Shown piece after piece: positions 43,057-51,760 of a stretch of DNA of 64,000 nt; the first letter of the stretch is position 1; each line of letters begins with the position of its first letter. Position numbers and translations under genes: made by a program. Source of the DNA: Verrucomicrobiia bacterium (GTDB lineage: Bacteria > Verrucomicrobiota > Verrucomicrobiia > Palsa-1439); the NCBI GenBank assembly GCA_022072455.1, contig JAJVHY010000031.1:21661-85660 (forward strand), in the 5' to 3' direction. The notes under the pieces were generated by a model that did no database searches, was not told where the DNA came from, and worked only from the letters and a program-made list of their open reading frames with translations.

Positions 43057-43821
43057 ATGAGCTTCTTCACTGCTATCATTCAGTTCTTCGCCACCATCTT
43101 CAGCCCGCTGCGCCACCCCGGTGGGGGCGGCGGAGGCGGTCAAACAGCAAGTGACGATCTGGCGCAGGCCGAGGCCAAAGCCCGACAAAAGCGCCTCATC
43201 GCGACTGTCGCCGTTTTGGTGATCATCGGCTCGTTGATTTCATTGTATTTCACAATGATTCCGGCAGCCCCGAAGATCAACCGCAATCCGTTCATCGGTC
43301 GCGGACAAGTCCTGGCTGAAGAAACCGTCAAGGCCCTCAACAATCAAGGCCGGGTGGTCCTTGTGATTGCGGATTACTATCAGCAGAGCGGCTCGCCGAT
43401 GTACGACGAACTCGCCAGCTTTCGCTCAACGTTGAAAGGCAATTCCCGCATCGAAGTCGCCGCAACCGAAGTTGTCAGCCCTGACGAAACCATGGTCACC
43501 TCCGGCCTCTCCGGTAAAGCGTTCACCGAGATTCTCAAAAAACATCCAAGCGTCAGCGGTTTGGTATTGTTCCTCGGCATGCCGGAGTTGGAAGACCTCG
43601 CGAAGGTGCAATTACCGACCCCGCGCCCGATGCTGATCGCGGTCCAAAACAATGCGTCACCCAGCAAACCCTATTTCCAACAGAACATAGTTGACGTGCT
43701 GATCGTTCCCCGCCTGAACGCCGGCGATGCCACCGCCGCGAATCCGACAACCCCACGCGGCTGGTTCGACAAATATTTTGAGGTTTATACGGCCAAAAAC
43801 TATCAGTCGATGCCGGATTGA
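43057..43821 (+). CDS. single-pass membrane protein of unknown function
   Basis: A 254-residue protein: a short amphipathic N-terminus with a Gly run (GGGGGGG, residues 22-28), a basic region, one membrane helix (LIATVAVLVIIGSLISLYFT), then a soluble alpha/beta domain (LNNQGRVVLVIADYY, VSGLVLFLGMPELEDLA, PRPMLIAVQNNAS). The domain might be a Rossmann-like or periplasmic-binding-like fold. No family is recognised. Its stop is near the start of the kdsC-lptC gene, so co-transcription with the LPS genes is probable. Confidence 0.75.
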   Translation: MSFFTAIIQFFATIFSPLRHPGGGGGGGQTASDDLAQAEAKARQKRLIATVAVLVIIGSLISLYFTMIPAAPKINRNPFIGRGQVLAEETVKALNNQGRVVLVIADYYQQSGSPMYDELASFRSTLKGNSRIEVAATEVVSPDETMVTSGLSGKAFTEILKKHPSVSGLVLFLGMPELEDLAKVQLPTPRPMLIAVQNNASPSKPYFQQNIVDVLIVPRLNAGDATAANPTTPRGWFDKYFEVYTAKNYQSMPD

Positions 43822-43844
43822 GATCCCCGGCGCCCCACCGCCCC

Positions 43845-44807
43845 ATGAAGAAGCCTCTGACTCGGCGTGATCTCAACGCCCGCCTGAAAAGAATCCGTTG
43901 TCTCTTATTCGATGTGGACGGCGTGCTCACCGACGGCAAGTTGCACTTCACAAGCACTGGCGCGGAAGCGAAGAGTTTTGACGTGCAAGACGGCCACGGC
44001 ATTGCCATGGCCTTACGAACCGGACTCCTCGTTGGTTTCGTTTCCGGCCGCCCCTCACAAGCCACCGCAAAACGCGCGGCTGATCTGGGGGTGAAGATAT
44101 TGCACCAATCCCCCGTCAATAAAATGGAGATGGTCAATCTCATCAAAGCCGAACACAACCTGCGCGACGAGGAAATCTGCTTCGTCGGTGATGAACTCGT
44201 GGACCTGCCGGTGCTGCGCCGCGTCGGTCTGGCCGTCACCGTGCCGGCAGGAGTCGCCGAAGTCCAAGCCGTGGCGCATTACGTTACCCGCCGTCCGGGT
44301 GGTGCGGGGGCCGCCCGCGAAGTCGTCGAGCTGATTTTGAAAGCCACCAACCGCTGGGACAAGGCCATCGCCAAATATCTGGTATTGCTTCTCATCAGCC
44401 TGTTGACGGTGACCGGAGTTCACGCCAGCACGAACACCCTGGCGACCGGGTTTATCGAGAAGTTTGAAGTTCCCGAACGCGACGCCGCCGGCAACCTGAA
44501 ATGGAAACTCAGCGGCGACCGGGCCACATTCCGCCCCGACGGGTTGCTGGACATCCTCAACGCGCGGGCTGAGCTGTATTCCAGCAACAAAGTCAGCCTC
44601 ATTTTCACCACGGCAATCCTTGTGCTCGACCGCGCCAACAGCCGGGCCGCGACCGACGCGCCGGTCCGCATCGAGCGCGACAATCTGGTTTTGACCGGCC
44701 TCGGCGGCGAGTGGTCCGGCAGCAATACCGAAGTCCGAATCCTCAATAACGTCCAAATGGTCATTACTGGCGCGCCGCTCTTGCCGCCGCAAGGAACCAA
44801 ACCATGA
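43845..44807 (+). CDS. KdsC-LptC fusion: KDO-8-phosphate phosphatase plus periplasmic LPS-export domain
   Basis: A 320-residue fusion. Residues 1-170 are a HAD phosphatase of the KdsC type: LFDVDGVLTDGKLHF (D23, D25), VSGRPSQATA, CFVGDELVDLPVL. Residues 178-192 form a membrane helix (YLVLLLISLLTVTGV), and residues about 195-320 look like an LptC/LptA beta-jellyroll (NLKWKLSGDRATFRPDGLLD, ILNARAELYSSNKVSLIFTT, NVQMVITGA). KdsC makes KDO for the lipid A core, whereas LptC is a membrane anchor of the LPS exporter. In E. coli kdsC and lptC are adjacent separate genes. Its stop overlaps the lptA start by 4 bases. Confidence 0.8.
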   Translation: MKKPLTRRDLNARLKRIRCLLFDVDGVLTDGKLHFTSTGAEAKSFDVQDGHGIAMALRTGLLVGFVSGRPSQATAKRAADLGVKILHQSPVNKMEMVNLIKAEHNLRDEEICFVGDELVDLPVLRRVGLAVTVPAGVAEVQAVAHYVTRRPGGAGAAREVVELILKATNRWDKAIAKYLVLLLISLLTVTGVHASTNTLATGFIEKFEVPERDAAGNLKWKLSGDRATFRPDGLLDILNARAELYSSNKVSLIFTTAILVLDRANSRAATDAPVRIERDNLVLTGLGGEWSGSNTEVRILNNVQMVITGAPLLPPQGTKP

Positions 44808-45304
44808 AGCTTCTCCTCATCACCCTCGCCTTGACCGCCGGTATCGCCGCGGTTGTCATCAGCGCGACAAACAACGAACCGACCGTCGTGACCAGCGACC
44901 GGATGCAAACCGATTATGCCAGCAACGTCGGCACCTTCGAGGGCAACGTCTTGGTGACTGACCCGCGCATCACAGTGCGCTCTGACAAGATGGTGGTTTT
45001 CTTTGGCGGCACCAACACCACCCGCTCGGTTCAACGCATCATTGCGACTGGCGGCGTGGTCATCAATCAAGACAAGAAGAAAGCCACTGCTGACCGCGCC
45101 GAATACACCACCACCGACAGCAAGGTGGTCCTCACCGATAATCCGAAGGTCGAAGGCCCCGAAGGGATCGTCACCGGCAAAAAGATCACCCTCTGGCACG
45201 GTCAGGAAAAGATGGATGTCGAAACCGATGCTGCCGACACCAATCGAACTCGGCTCATCATATACCCGGAAGAACTGCGAAAACAGAATCGCGAATCGCC
45301 GTAG
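44804..45304 (+). CDS. lptA: LPS transport protein LptA-like (OstA domain)
   Basis: A 166-residue secreted protein with an N-terminal hydrophobic segment (MKLLLITLALTAGIAAVVIS) and the LptA/OstA beta-taco pattern: VVTSDRMQTDYASNVGTFEG, NVLVTDPRITVRSDKMVVFF, IATGGVVINQDKKKATADRA, VLTDNPKVEGPEGIVTGKKI. It would bridge the LPS from inner to outer membrane. It starts inside the kdsC-lptC stop codon. No lptB follows here. Confidence 0.82.
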   Translation: MKLLLITLALTAGIAAVVISATNNEPTVVTSDRMQTDYASNVGTFEGNVLVTDPRITVRSDKMVVFFGGTNTTRSVQRIIATGGVVINQDKKKATADRAEYTTTDSKVVLTDNPKVEGPEGIVTGKKITLWHGQEKMDVETDAADTNRTRLIIYPEELRKQNRESP

Positions 45305-45316
45305 TCACTCTAGCGT

Positions 45317-46168
45317 TCACCGCATTACTTCGGTCCCGACGCCCTTGTCGGTAAAAATTTCCAGCAACACGCTGTGGGGAACCCGGCCATCGACGAAGTG
45401 CACGCGATGCACGCCGGCATGAACGGCTTCGACAGCGCTGTCCACTTTGGGAATCATCCCCTTGTCCACGACACCGGTCGCTTTCAAAGCCGGCACATCC
45501 TTAACATCCAGGTGAGAAATCAATGTGGCGGGCTGGCTTGGGTCCCGCATCAAGCCTGGCACATCACTCAAAAAGACGAGCCGCCGCGCCCCGATCGCCA
45601 TCGCAAGTTTCGCAGCCGCCACGTCGGCATTGATGTTGTAAGCGTGCCCGTCTTCACCGAGGCCAATGGGACTGATGACCGGCGTCACGGAGGCTCTGAG
45701 GCACTTCCGCACTTGCTCCACGACGACTTCCGTGACCTCGCCGACATACCCCAGATCAGGATCGAGTTGCCGGCATTTGAAGACATCCCGGCCATTGAAA
45801 CTTCGCGCCTTACCGCCGAGTTTCTGAATCATTTCGACGATGTCACGGTTGGTGACATTGAACAACACATCCTCGACAACTTTCATCGTCGCGTCATCGG
45901 TTACGCGCATGCCTTTGACGAATGTGGCTTGGATCCCGGCTTTCTCCATCGCCTTCGTGATCGCCTTGCCTCCGCCATGCACCACGACCGGATTGATCCC
46001 GCAGGCTTCGAGGAACACGATATCGGCAGCAACCCCGGAGCGCACTTTTTCATCCGGTGAGTCCATGAAACTGCCACCGTATTTCACAACAAACGTCGAG
46101 CTCCGAAATCGTTGGATATACGGCAAGGCTTCGAGCAGCACTTCGGCTTTTTGAATCAGATCGTTCAT
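45317..46168 (-). CDS. argB: acetylglutamate kinase
   Basis: A 283-residue amino-acid kinase for the second step of arginine synthesis. It has FVVKYGGSFMDSPD, NPVVVHGGGKAITKAMEKAG, NINADVAAAKLAMAIGARRL and the regulatory-type VVDKGMIPKVDSAVEAV, which are all characteristic. It is downstream of a 60-codon orphan gene and an NTase gene, and argJ is next upstream. Confidence 0.95.
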   Translation of the reverse strand: MNDLIQKAEVLLEALPYIQRFRSSTFVVKYGGSFMDSPDEKVRSGVAADIVFLEACGINPVVVHGGGKAITKAMEKAGIQATFVKGMRVTDDATMKVVEDVLFNVTNRDIVEMIQKLGGKARSFNGRDVFKCRQLDPDLGYVGEVTEVVVEQVRKCLRASVTPVISPIGLGEDGHAYNINADVAAAKLAMAIGARRLVFLSDVPGLMRDPSQPATLISHLDVKDVPALKATGVVDKGMIPKVDSAVEAVHAGVHRVHFVDGRVPHSVLLEIFTDKGVGTEVMR

Positions 46169-46171
46169 TCG

Positions 46172-46354
46172 TCATTCCAAGGTGAAACGCACAGGAACAG
46201 ACCGGTACTGTGGACTGTTGCGGAGCCGTTCGTATTCGCCGGACCGCTTCAACTGCTGAACCAGTTCATCGTTCAACTCATCTACCACCCTCCACGGGAT
46301 CTGTTTTTTTGGCAGCGGAGGCACAGCAAACGACGGCAAGTCTAGCTTTTCCAT
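46172..46354 (-). CDS. small orphan protein, 60 residues
   Basis: A 60-residue, charged, helical-looking protein (MEKLDLPSFAVPPLPKKQIP, then WRVVDELNDELVQQLKRSGE). It overlaps the end of the upstream NTase gene by 13 bases and ends 3 bases before argB, so it is part of the same run. No motif is recognised. Its position next to an AbiEii-like nucleotidyltransferase suggests a partner or antitoxin, but this is speculative. Confidence 0.5.
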   Translation of the reverse strand: MEKLDLPSFAVPPLPKKQIPWRVVDELNDELVQQLKRSGEYERLRNSPQYRSVPVRFTLE

Positions 46355-46878
46355 ATACCAACCTTCTCCAATTCGCTGAAAACATCAGGGGGACCGAACT
46401 GCTGACACAATTCTTGCACTTTGGTGCGAGTCAAGTCATTCGGATTCTGACGCAGCAAGCTAATGATATCCGGTAAATCCCGACCGCGTTCGGGAGCATT
46501 TTTGATCGCGTGTAACTTCAACGCGATCAAATGAGCCAAGGATGGCACACGCCAAACGGGTTGTTCCGCATGCCATTGCCGACTGTCTCGTTGAAGTTTG
46601 TTAAAGGTCTCCGGATTGACGATCACTACATCCACATCCAAGAGAATCGGCGAAGGGTGCCGATAACAGACGACGGTATCCGATCGCGAGAGAGCCGTAT
46701 ACCCGGCAGCCAAAAGCGCCTGCTCGAGTTTCGCCGCCCCATCGGTGGCGGCCAAACAATCAACGTCCAAAGTCTGTCGGATCACTCCGTACGTTCTCAA
46801 AGCTTGACCGCCGATCAACAGGGCTTCCGGTTTTACCGGATTGAGCACTTGCGCCAGTTTGTCGAGGATTAAGCTCAT
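46342..46878 (-). CDS. nucleotidyltransferase-like protein (AbiEii/DUF6036-type)
   Basis: A 178-residue protein with a nucleotidyltransferase-like core: LLIGGQALRTYGVIRQTLDVD (GG and D-x-D motif) then AALLAAGYTALSRSDTVVCY, LLDVDVVIVNPE, and ALKLHAIKNAPERGRDLPDI, the K-rich helix and D that complete the fold. It is of the family that contains AbiEii-type toxins and DUF6036. Its presence inside the arginine gene cluster is unusual. It overlaps argJ by 4 bases (ATGA), so it is translated with it. Confidence 0.75.
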   Translation of the reverse strand: MSLILDKLAQVLNPVKPEALLIGGQALRTYGVIRQTLDVDCLAATDGAAKLEQALLAAGYTALSRSDTVVCYRHPSPILLDVDVVIVNPETFNKLQRDSRQWHAEQPVWRVPSLAHLIALKLHAIKNAPERGRDLPDIISLLRQNPNDLTRTKVQELCQQFGPPDVFSELEKVGIWKS

Positions 46879-48050
46879 TCCCCCTTGTTGAACGTCACAT
46901 ACGCCTCAGTCAAATCGCTCGCGTGCATCGTGCAACTACCGTGGCCGAGGTGGAGGTCGATTCGAATCGTGAAGACCGGCTGTTTGACAATCTTCCGCAC
47001 CTTCGCTACCGGCGTCCGTGAAGGCTGACCGCTCTTGACGGCGGAAACTCCGTTGTAGGCAATGTCCACCTTCTCTTCCACGATCTTCGCCCGGCTGTAG
47101 CCGATGGCGTCCATCAGTCGGCCCCAATTTGGATCCCCGCCGCACCACGAACATTTCACCAAGGCGGAATTACAGACCGCGCGCGCCGCAAACTCGGCGT
47201 CCCGATCATTCCGCGCTCCGTGAACTTCCACGGTCACAAACTTTGTCACGCACTCGCCATCTTTGACGAGCATCTTGGCGAGTTCGAGACACACATGGTC
47301 GAGCGCTGCTTGGAATGCTGGCAGCGGTGGTTTACCGGCGAGGCCGTTCGCCAGGCAAATCACGGTGTCGTTCGTACTCATGTCGCCATCCACGGTGACC
47401 CGATTGAAACTTTTGTTCACGGCATGCCGGAGGGCGCGTTGCAGAACGCCCCGCGAGAACGCGGCGTCCGTTGTGATGAACGCCAACATCGTCGCCATGT
47501 TCGGGTGAATCATCCCGGCCCCCTTGGCAATCCCGCCGATGTGCCACTTCCCAAAGCGCACCGCGACTTCCTTCGGCTTCGTATCACTGGTCATGATGGC
47601 CAGTGCCGCATCGTGGCCGCCGGTGCGGCTGATTTGTTTCAGAATTTTTTTAATTCCCGCTTCGATCTTCACGATCGGCAACAGCACCCCAATGCGCCCA
47701 GTCGAGCACACCAACACTTCTTCATCCCGACAACCCAGCCGGCGCGCGACGGCCGCCGCCATCGCTTTGGCGTGAATCATTCCAACCTTACCGGTACAAG
47801 CGTTGGCGTTGCCGGAATTGGCGATGATGGCACTGGCCGTGCCAGATTTGACGTGTTGCATGTCGAGCTTGACCGGCGCGGCTTTGACTTGGTTCTTCGT
47901 GAACACCGCCGCGACTGTGGCCGGAACGTCCGAGACAATGAGCGCCAAATCTTTCTTGCCGGTTTTCTTGATGCCGGCGGATAGACCGGCCGCTCGGAAA
48001 CCGCGCGCAACGGTGACGGAGCCAGGGATTGTCGAGTGTTGTTTCTTCAT
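46875..48050 (-). CDS. argJ: bifunctional glutamate N-acetyltransferase/amino-acid acetyltransferase
   Basis: A 391-residue enzyme that recycles the acetyl group in arginine synthesis. It self-cleaves before a Thr; the block KGAGMIHPNMATMLAF contains the Ala-Thr-Met cleavage site. Further motifs are SGNANACTG near residue 80, VTVDGDMSTND, and GDPNWGRLMDAIGYSRA, all ArgJ hallmarks. The gene starts an operon with NTase, the 60-residue protein and argB on the minus strand. Confidence 0.95.
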   Translation of the reverse strand: MKKQHSTIPGSVTVARGFRAAGLSAGIKKTGKKDLALIVSDVPATVAAVFTKNQVKAAPVKLDMQHVKSGTASAIIANSGNANACTGKVGMIHAKAMAAAVARRLGCRDEEVLVCSTGRIGVLLPIVKIEAGIKKILKQISRTGGHDAALAIMTSDTKPKEVAVRFGKWHIGGIAKGAGMIHPNMATMLAFITTDAAFSRGVLQRALRHAVNKSFNRVTVDGDMSTNDTVICLANGLAGKPPLPAFQAALDHVCLELAKMLVKDGECVTKFVTVEVHGARNDRDAEFAARAVCNSALVKCSWCGGDPNWGRLMDAIGYSRAKIVEEKVDIAYNGVSAVKSGQPSRTPVAKVRKIVKQPVFTIRIDLHLGHGSCTMHASDLTEAYVTFNKGE

Positions 48051-48191
48051 GGGAGTTGGTCGTTGCCAGCATCATGCGAAGCCGCCCTGCGGCATACAAG
48101 CAATTTTCGCCTGCGCCCGTGGGCGACCCTTGACTGCGCCCAGCCAAACTCTACAATCACACCCAAACCAAAACCCGGAAGGTGGTGACGC

Positions 48192-49760
48192 ATGCCGTGG
48201 AAACAATTCGTGATGACTCTCAGCCTCCTGCTGCTGGCTTGGACTGGACCAGCGAGTGCAACGCTCCAGCTCCCCAAGATGTTTTCGGACCACATGGTGT
48301 TGCAGCGAGATACCACACTCCCGGTATGGGGTTGGGCTGAGCCGAATGCAACAATCACTGTCCAAATCGCCGGTCAGAACGTTTCGACCACTGCGGATGA
48401 AAAAGGCCGGTGGCAGGTGCAACTCGCGCCGCTTCGGACAAGCACCACACCGCTCGAACTCGTAGTCAGGGCCGGCCAGACAACGCACACGTTTCGTGAC
48501 GTGTTGGTTGGCGACGTATGGCTGTGCGCGGGACAATCCAACATGGAATTCGGCGTGGCCGGGGCCGACAACGCCGCGCAAGTCCTCGCCACCGCCACGA
48601 ACTCCTTGATCCGATTGCTGCGAGTTCAAGCGCCGCAAGCCCCGACCCCGGTCCGTGACCTACCCCACGGTTGGACCACGAGTACAGCGCAGTATCTGAA
48701 ATCGTTTTCAGCCGTTGGGTATTTCTTTGGCAGCCGGATCCACCAGGAAACCGGCATCCCCATCGGACTGATTGGCATCGGCTGGGGCGGCACCGCGATC
48801 GAGTTGTGGTTGCGATTTGAATCGCTGGTGGATTATCCCGAATTAGCCAAATTCCGAGAAAATCTCGAAAAGAAAACCGCCGACTTCAACAAGTTCAGCG
48901 CCGAGTTGATCGAGCCCATGGCCGCTTGGGTCGAGCAAGCCCGGCAAGCGCGGGCACAGAATGAGCCACTCCCTGTGCCGCCGGCCGTCCCACCGCACCC
49001 CGGACTGACCCAAGGACTTGCCGGCATCTACAATGGTCGGGTGGCGCCGCTGGTCCCATTCGGCATGAAGGGCGTGCTCTGGTACCAAGGCGAGGCCAAC
49101 GGAGACGAGGACGACATTTACTTTCACAAGATGCGCGCCCTAATCGGCGGCTGGAGGCAGGCGTGGAATCACAACGCGTTGCCATTCTACTTCGTTCAAT
49201 TGGCCAACTACCAAGCCGCCACCACCAACGCGGCCGGCGGCGGCCCGTGGACGAAACTGCGGATGGCGCAACTCAAGAGTCTGCAAATCCCGAAGACCGG
49301 TATGGCCGTGGCCATTGACATCGGTGACGCCAGCGACATCCATCCGCGTAACAAGGTCGATGTCGGCCACCGCCTAGCGCTCTGGGCCTTGAAACATGAT
49401 TACGGCCAACCGGCTTTGGTTTGCAGTGGGCCGCTTTACAAAGGCGTCGCGGTCGAAGGCGCGCGCATCCGCGTGAGTTTCGACCATGTGGGCAGCGGCT
49501 TGATCGTCGGGAAGAAGGATGGGTACGGTCCGGCTCGGGAAGTTACCGGCGGCATACTCACGCGCTTTGCCGTTGCCGGTTCGGATCGGCGCTGGGTTTG
49601 GGCAGACGCGGTCATTGACGGCGCAACCGTGCTCGTGTCGAGTCCGAGCGTACCGGCGCCGGTGGCGGTGCGGTATGCATTCGCGACCAATCCGGCCGGG
49701 TGCAATCTCTACAACAAGGAAGGTTTGCCAGCGGCGCCGTTTCGCAGTGACGACTGGTGA
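48192..49760 (+). CDS. sialate O-acetylesterase-like SGNH hydrolase, secreted
   Basis: A 522-residue protein with a signal peptide (MPWKQFVMTLSLLLLAWTGP). It has the SASA pattern: LPKMFSDHMVLQRDTTLPVW (jelly-roll start), the SGNH block LCAGQSNMEFGVAG with the nucleophile Ser, LPWYQ-like GVLWYQGEANGDED, and the catalytic DIHP in DASDIHPRNKVDVG. It should remove O-acetyl groups from sialic acid or from hemicellulose. It runs opposite to and separates argJ and argC. Confidence 0.88.
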   Translation: MPWKQFVMTLSLLLLAWTGPASATLQLPKMFSDHMVLQRDTTLPVWGWAEPNATITVQIAGQNVSTTADEKGRWQVQLAPLRTSTTPLELVVRAGQTTHTFRDVLVGDVWLCAGQSNMEFGVAGADNAAQVLATATNSLIRLLRVQAPQAPTPVRDLPHGWTTSTAQYLKSFSAVGYFFGSRIHQETGIPIGLIGIGWGGTAIELWLRFESLVDYPELAKFRENLEKKTADFNKFSAELIEPMAAWVEQARQARAQNEPLPVPPAVPPHPGLTQGLAGIYNGRVAPLVPFGMKGVLWYQGEANGDEDDIYFHKMRALIGGWRQAWNHNALPFYFVQLANYQAATTNAAGGGPWTKLRMAQLKSLQIPKTGMAVAIDIGDASDIHPRNKVDVGHRLALWALKHDYGQPALVCSGPLYKGVAVEGARIRVSFDHVGSGLIVGKKDGYGPAREVTGGILTRFAVAGSDRRWVWADAVIDGATVLVSSPSVPAPVAVRYAFATNPAGCNLYNKEGLPAAPFRSDDW

Positions 49761-49764
49761 GCAG

Positions 49765-50751
49765 TTAGAGCAGTCCGGCCGATTCCGGATACCCGCAAAC
49801 GAGATTGAGACACTGTACAGCTTGACCGGCCGCGCCTTTGGTGAGGTTGTCAATCGCGCTACTGATGATGAGCCGGTTAGTCCGGGCATCCACACGCACG
49901 GAGATATCGCAATAGTTGGACGACTCCACATTCTTCGTATCCGGCAAGGCATCCGTCACGCGCACAAACCGCTCGCCCCGGTAGAACTCCCGGTACGCTG
50001 CGAGCACGTTGTCGGGCTTGCCAGCAAGACTGGCGATGATCGTGGACTCGATGCCGCGATTCAGCGGGATCAAATGCGGGATGAAAGTGAGCTTCGCGCC
50101 GAGTTGTTCTTCAATCTCCGAGAGATGCCGGTGTTTTGGGATGCCGTAGGCGCGGGCGCTTTCGTTGCATTCACAGAAGAGGAAATCTTCCGTCGCTTTC
50201 CGCCCGGCACCGCTGACACCGCTCATGCTCGACGCGATGATGGTCGAAGGGTCAATAAGTTTGTTTCGCAATGCCGGCACCGTCCCGAGGATGATACTGG
50301 TGGGATAACAGCCGGGACACGCGATGAGTTGCGCGGATTTGATTTTTTCCCGATGCAGTTCCGGCAAGCCGTAGACGGCTTTCGCCAGCAATTCCGGGGC
50401 GGGATGATCGTGGTCGTAGAATTCCTTGTACACCGCGGCCGACTTCAGCCGGAAATCAGCGGACAGATCGAGAACCTTCATGCCCTTGGCGAGCAACGGT
50501 ACCGCAAATTCCGCGGCGACCCCGTGTGGCAGCGCAAGAAACACCACGTCGGCGGCGATGTCTTTCGGTTCGATGAAAGACGCGGTGATCCGCCCACGGA
50601 ACCGCGGGAAGATGTCGCTGACCGGTTTGCCGGCGTATTGCCGGGAGGTGAATTGGGTGATTTCGGCGTGCGGGTGGCCGAGCAGGAGCCGGACGAGTTC
50701 CTGGCCGGAGTAGCCGCTCGCGCCCACGATGGCAATTTTGGTTTTGTTCAT
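49765..50751 (-). CDS. argC: N-acetyl-gamma-glutamyl-phosphate reductase
   Basis: A 328-residue NADP-dependent enzyme of arginine synthesis. It has KIAIVGASGYSGQELVRLLL, the catalytic Cys in IACPGCYPTSIILG, HRHLSEIEEQLG and FIPHLIPLNRGIESTI. The ATG at 50751 gives the family start; the frame remains open a little further upstream. It follows rpsI after a hairpin, 69 bases from the rpsI stop. Confidence 0.95.
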   Translation of the reverse strand: MNKTKIAIVGASGYSGQELVRLLLGHPHAEITQFTSRQYAGKPVSDIFPRFRGRITASFIEPKDIAADVVFLALPHGVAAEFAVPLLAKGMKVLDLSADFRLKSAAVYKEFYDHDHPAPELLAKAVYGLPELHREKIKSAQLIACPGCYPTSIILGTVPALRNKLIDPSTIIASSMSGVSGAGRKATEDFLFCECNESARAYGIPKHRHLSEIEEQLGAKLTFIPHLIPLNRGIESTIIASLAGKPDNVLAAYREFYRGERFVRVTDALPDTKNVESSNYCDISVRVDARTNRLIISSAIDNLTKGAAGQAVQCLNLVCGYPESAGLL

Positions 50752-50764
50752 GTCGTCCAAAGCA

Positions 50765-50796
50765 ACAAGCCCCGGATTGTGCAACCCGGGGCTTGT
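50765..50796 (-). terminator. hairpin between rpsI and argC
   Basis: An 11-bp stem ACAAGCCCCGG with CCGGGGCTTGT (50765-50775 and 50786-50796) and a 10-base loop, followed on the minus strand by TGCTTTGG, so only a weak T-run. It is 14 bases before argC. It may partly end the ribosomal transcript. Confidence 0.55.
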
Positions 50797-50820
50797 GCGT
50801 GCAATCTGATTCTTTCGCGT

Positions 50821-51225
50821 TTAACGCTTCGAGAATTGGAAGCGTTTGCGAGCGCCGGGTTGACCGTACTTCTTGCGTTCGCGCATCCGCGGGTCGCGGG
50901 TGAGCAGACCTTTGCCGCGGAGGATCGGCTTGAGTTCCGCCACCGCTTCGAGCAATGCGCGGGCGATGCCGAGACGAATCGCGCCGGCTTGGCCGGCAAT
51001 GCCGCCACCTTCAACGTAACAAGCAACGTCGTATTTCTTTTCAGTATCCGTCGCACGCAATGGTTCGAGTGCGTGGTCGAATTGGCTGGGGACGGTGAGG
51101 TAGTCAGCAACTTTTTTGTCGTTGACGGTGATGTTGCCGGAGCCGGCTTTGAGGGTGACGCGGGCAATGCTGGTCTTGCGGCGACCGGTGCCGAGAAACT
51201 GTTGAATTGTGGGGGCTTTGGCCAT
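50821..51225 (-). CDS. rpsI: 30S ribosomal protein S9
   Basis: A 134-residue protein: FLGTGRRKTSIARVTLKAG, NDKKVADYL, GGGIAGQAGAIRLGIARALL, and the C-terminal GLLTRDPRMRERKKYGQPGA with RKRFQFSKR (the K-R tail that reaches the P site). It follows rplM, as usual. Confidence 0.97.
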   Translation of the reverse strand: MAKAPTIQQFLGTGRRKTSIARVTLKAGSGNITVNDKKVADYLTVPSQFDHALEPLRATDTEKKYDVACYVEGGGIAGQAGAIRLGIARALLEAVAELKPILRGKGLLTRDPRMRERKKYGQPGARKRFQFSKR

Positions 51226-51243
51226 GATGTGTGCTTCCTTAAA

Positions 51244-51672
51244 CTAGATCTTGGTGGCAACGGGCTGTTGGGCGATGTGCGGATGCTCCGCGCCACCGTA
51301 AACCTTGAGCTTGGTGATAACCGAACGTCCAAGCCGGTTGTGCGGTATCATCCCGCGAACAGCGCGCCGGATGATTTCTTCGGGGTGCCGCGCCCGCAGC
51401 GATTTCGGCGTGAAAACTTTTTCTTTGCCGGGGTATTGCGAGTAGGTCATGTATTCTTTGTCAGTTTCTTTCCGCCCGGTGAATACGGCCTTGGCGGCAT
51501 TGACAACCACGACGAAATCGCCGGCATCCACGTGGGATGTGAACGTCGGCTCGTGCTTGCCACGCAAGATGTTGGCAGCCCGAACGGCAACTTTGCCAAC
51601 AACCTGATTATTGGCGTCAATGATGTACCAGCGCGGTTTGTGTGCTTCTTTTTTGGCAAAAAATGTCTTCAT
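51244..51672 (-). CDS. rplM: 50S ribosomal protein L13
   Basis: A 142-residue protein: WYIIDANNQVVGKVAVRAAN, GDFVVVVNAAKAVFTGRKET, YTRYPG-like YSQYPGKEKVF, RAVRGMIPHNRLGRSVI and YGGAEHPHIAQQP. All are L13 hallmarks. It has its own promoter and an AGGA box. Confidence 0.97.
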   Translation of the reverse strand: MKTFFAKKEAHKPRWYIIDANNQVVGKVAVRAANILRGKHEPTFTSHVDAGDFVVVVNAAKAVFTGRKETDKEYMTYSQYPGKEKVFTPKSLRARHPEEIIRRAVRGMIPHNRLGRSVITKLKVYGGAEHPHIAQQPVATKI

Positions 51673-51704
51673 AAATTCCTAATACTTCCCATGCGGGAGC
51701 GCGC

Positions 51705-51733
51705 ACCGTAGCGATTCACTCCGGTAAAGTCAA
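51705..51733 (-). promoter_or_regulatory. promoter of rplM-rpsI(-argC)
   Basis: Minus strand: -35 TTGACT (51733-51728), 17-base spacer, -10 TACGGT (51710-51705). The start is about 33 bases before the rplM ATG. Confidence 0.5.
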
Positions 51734-51760
51734 CCCTCAAAACGAGTTGCCTGCAAGCCC

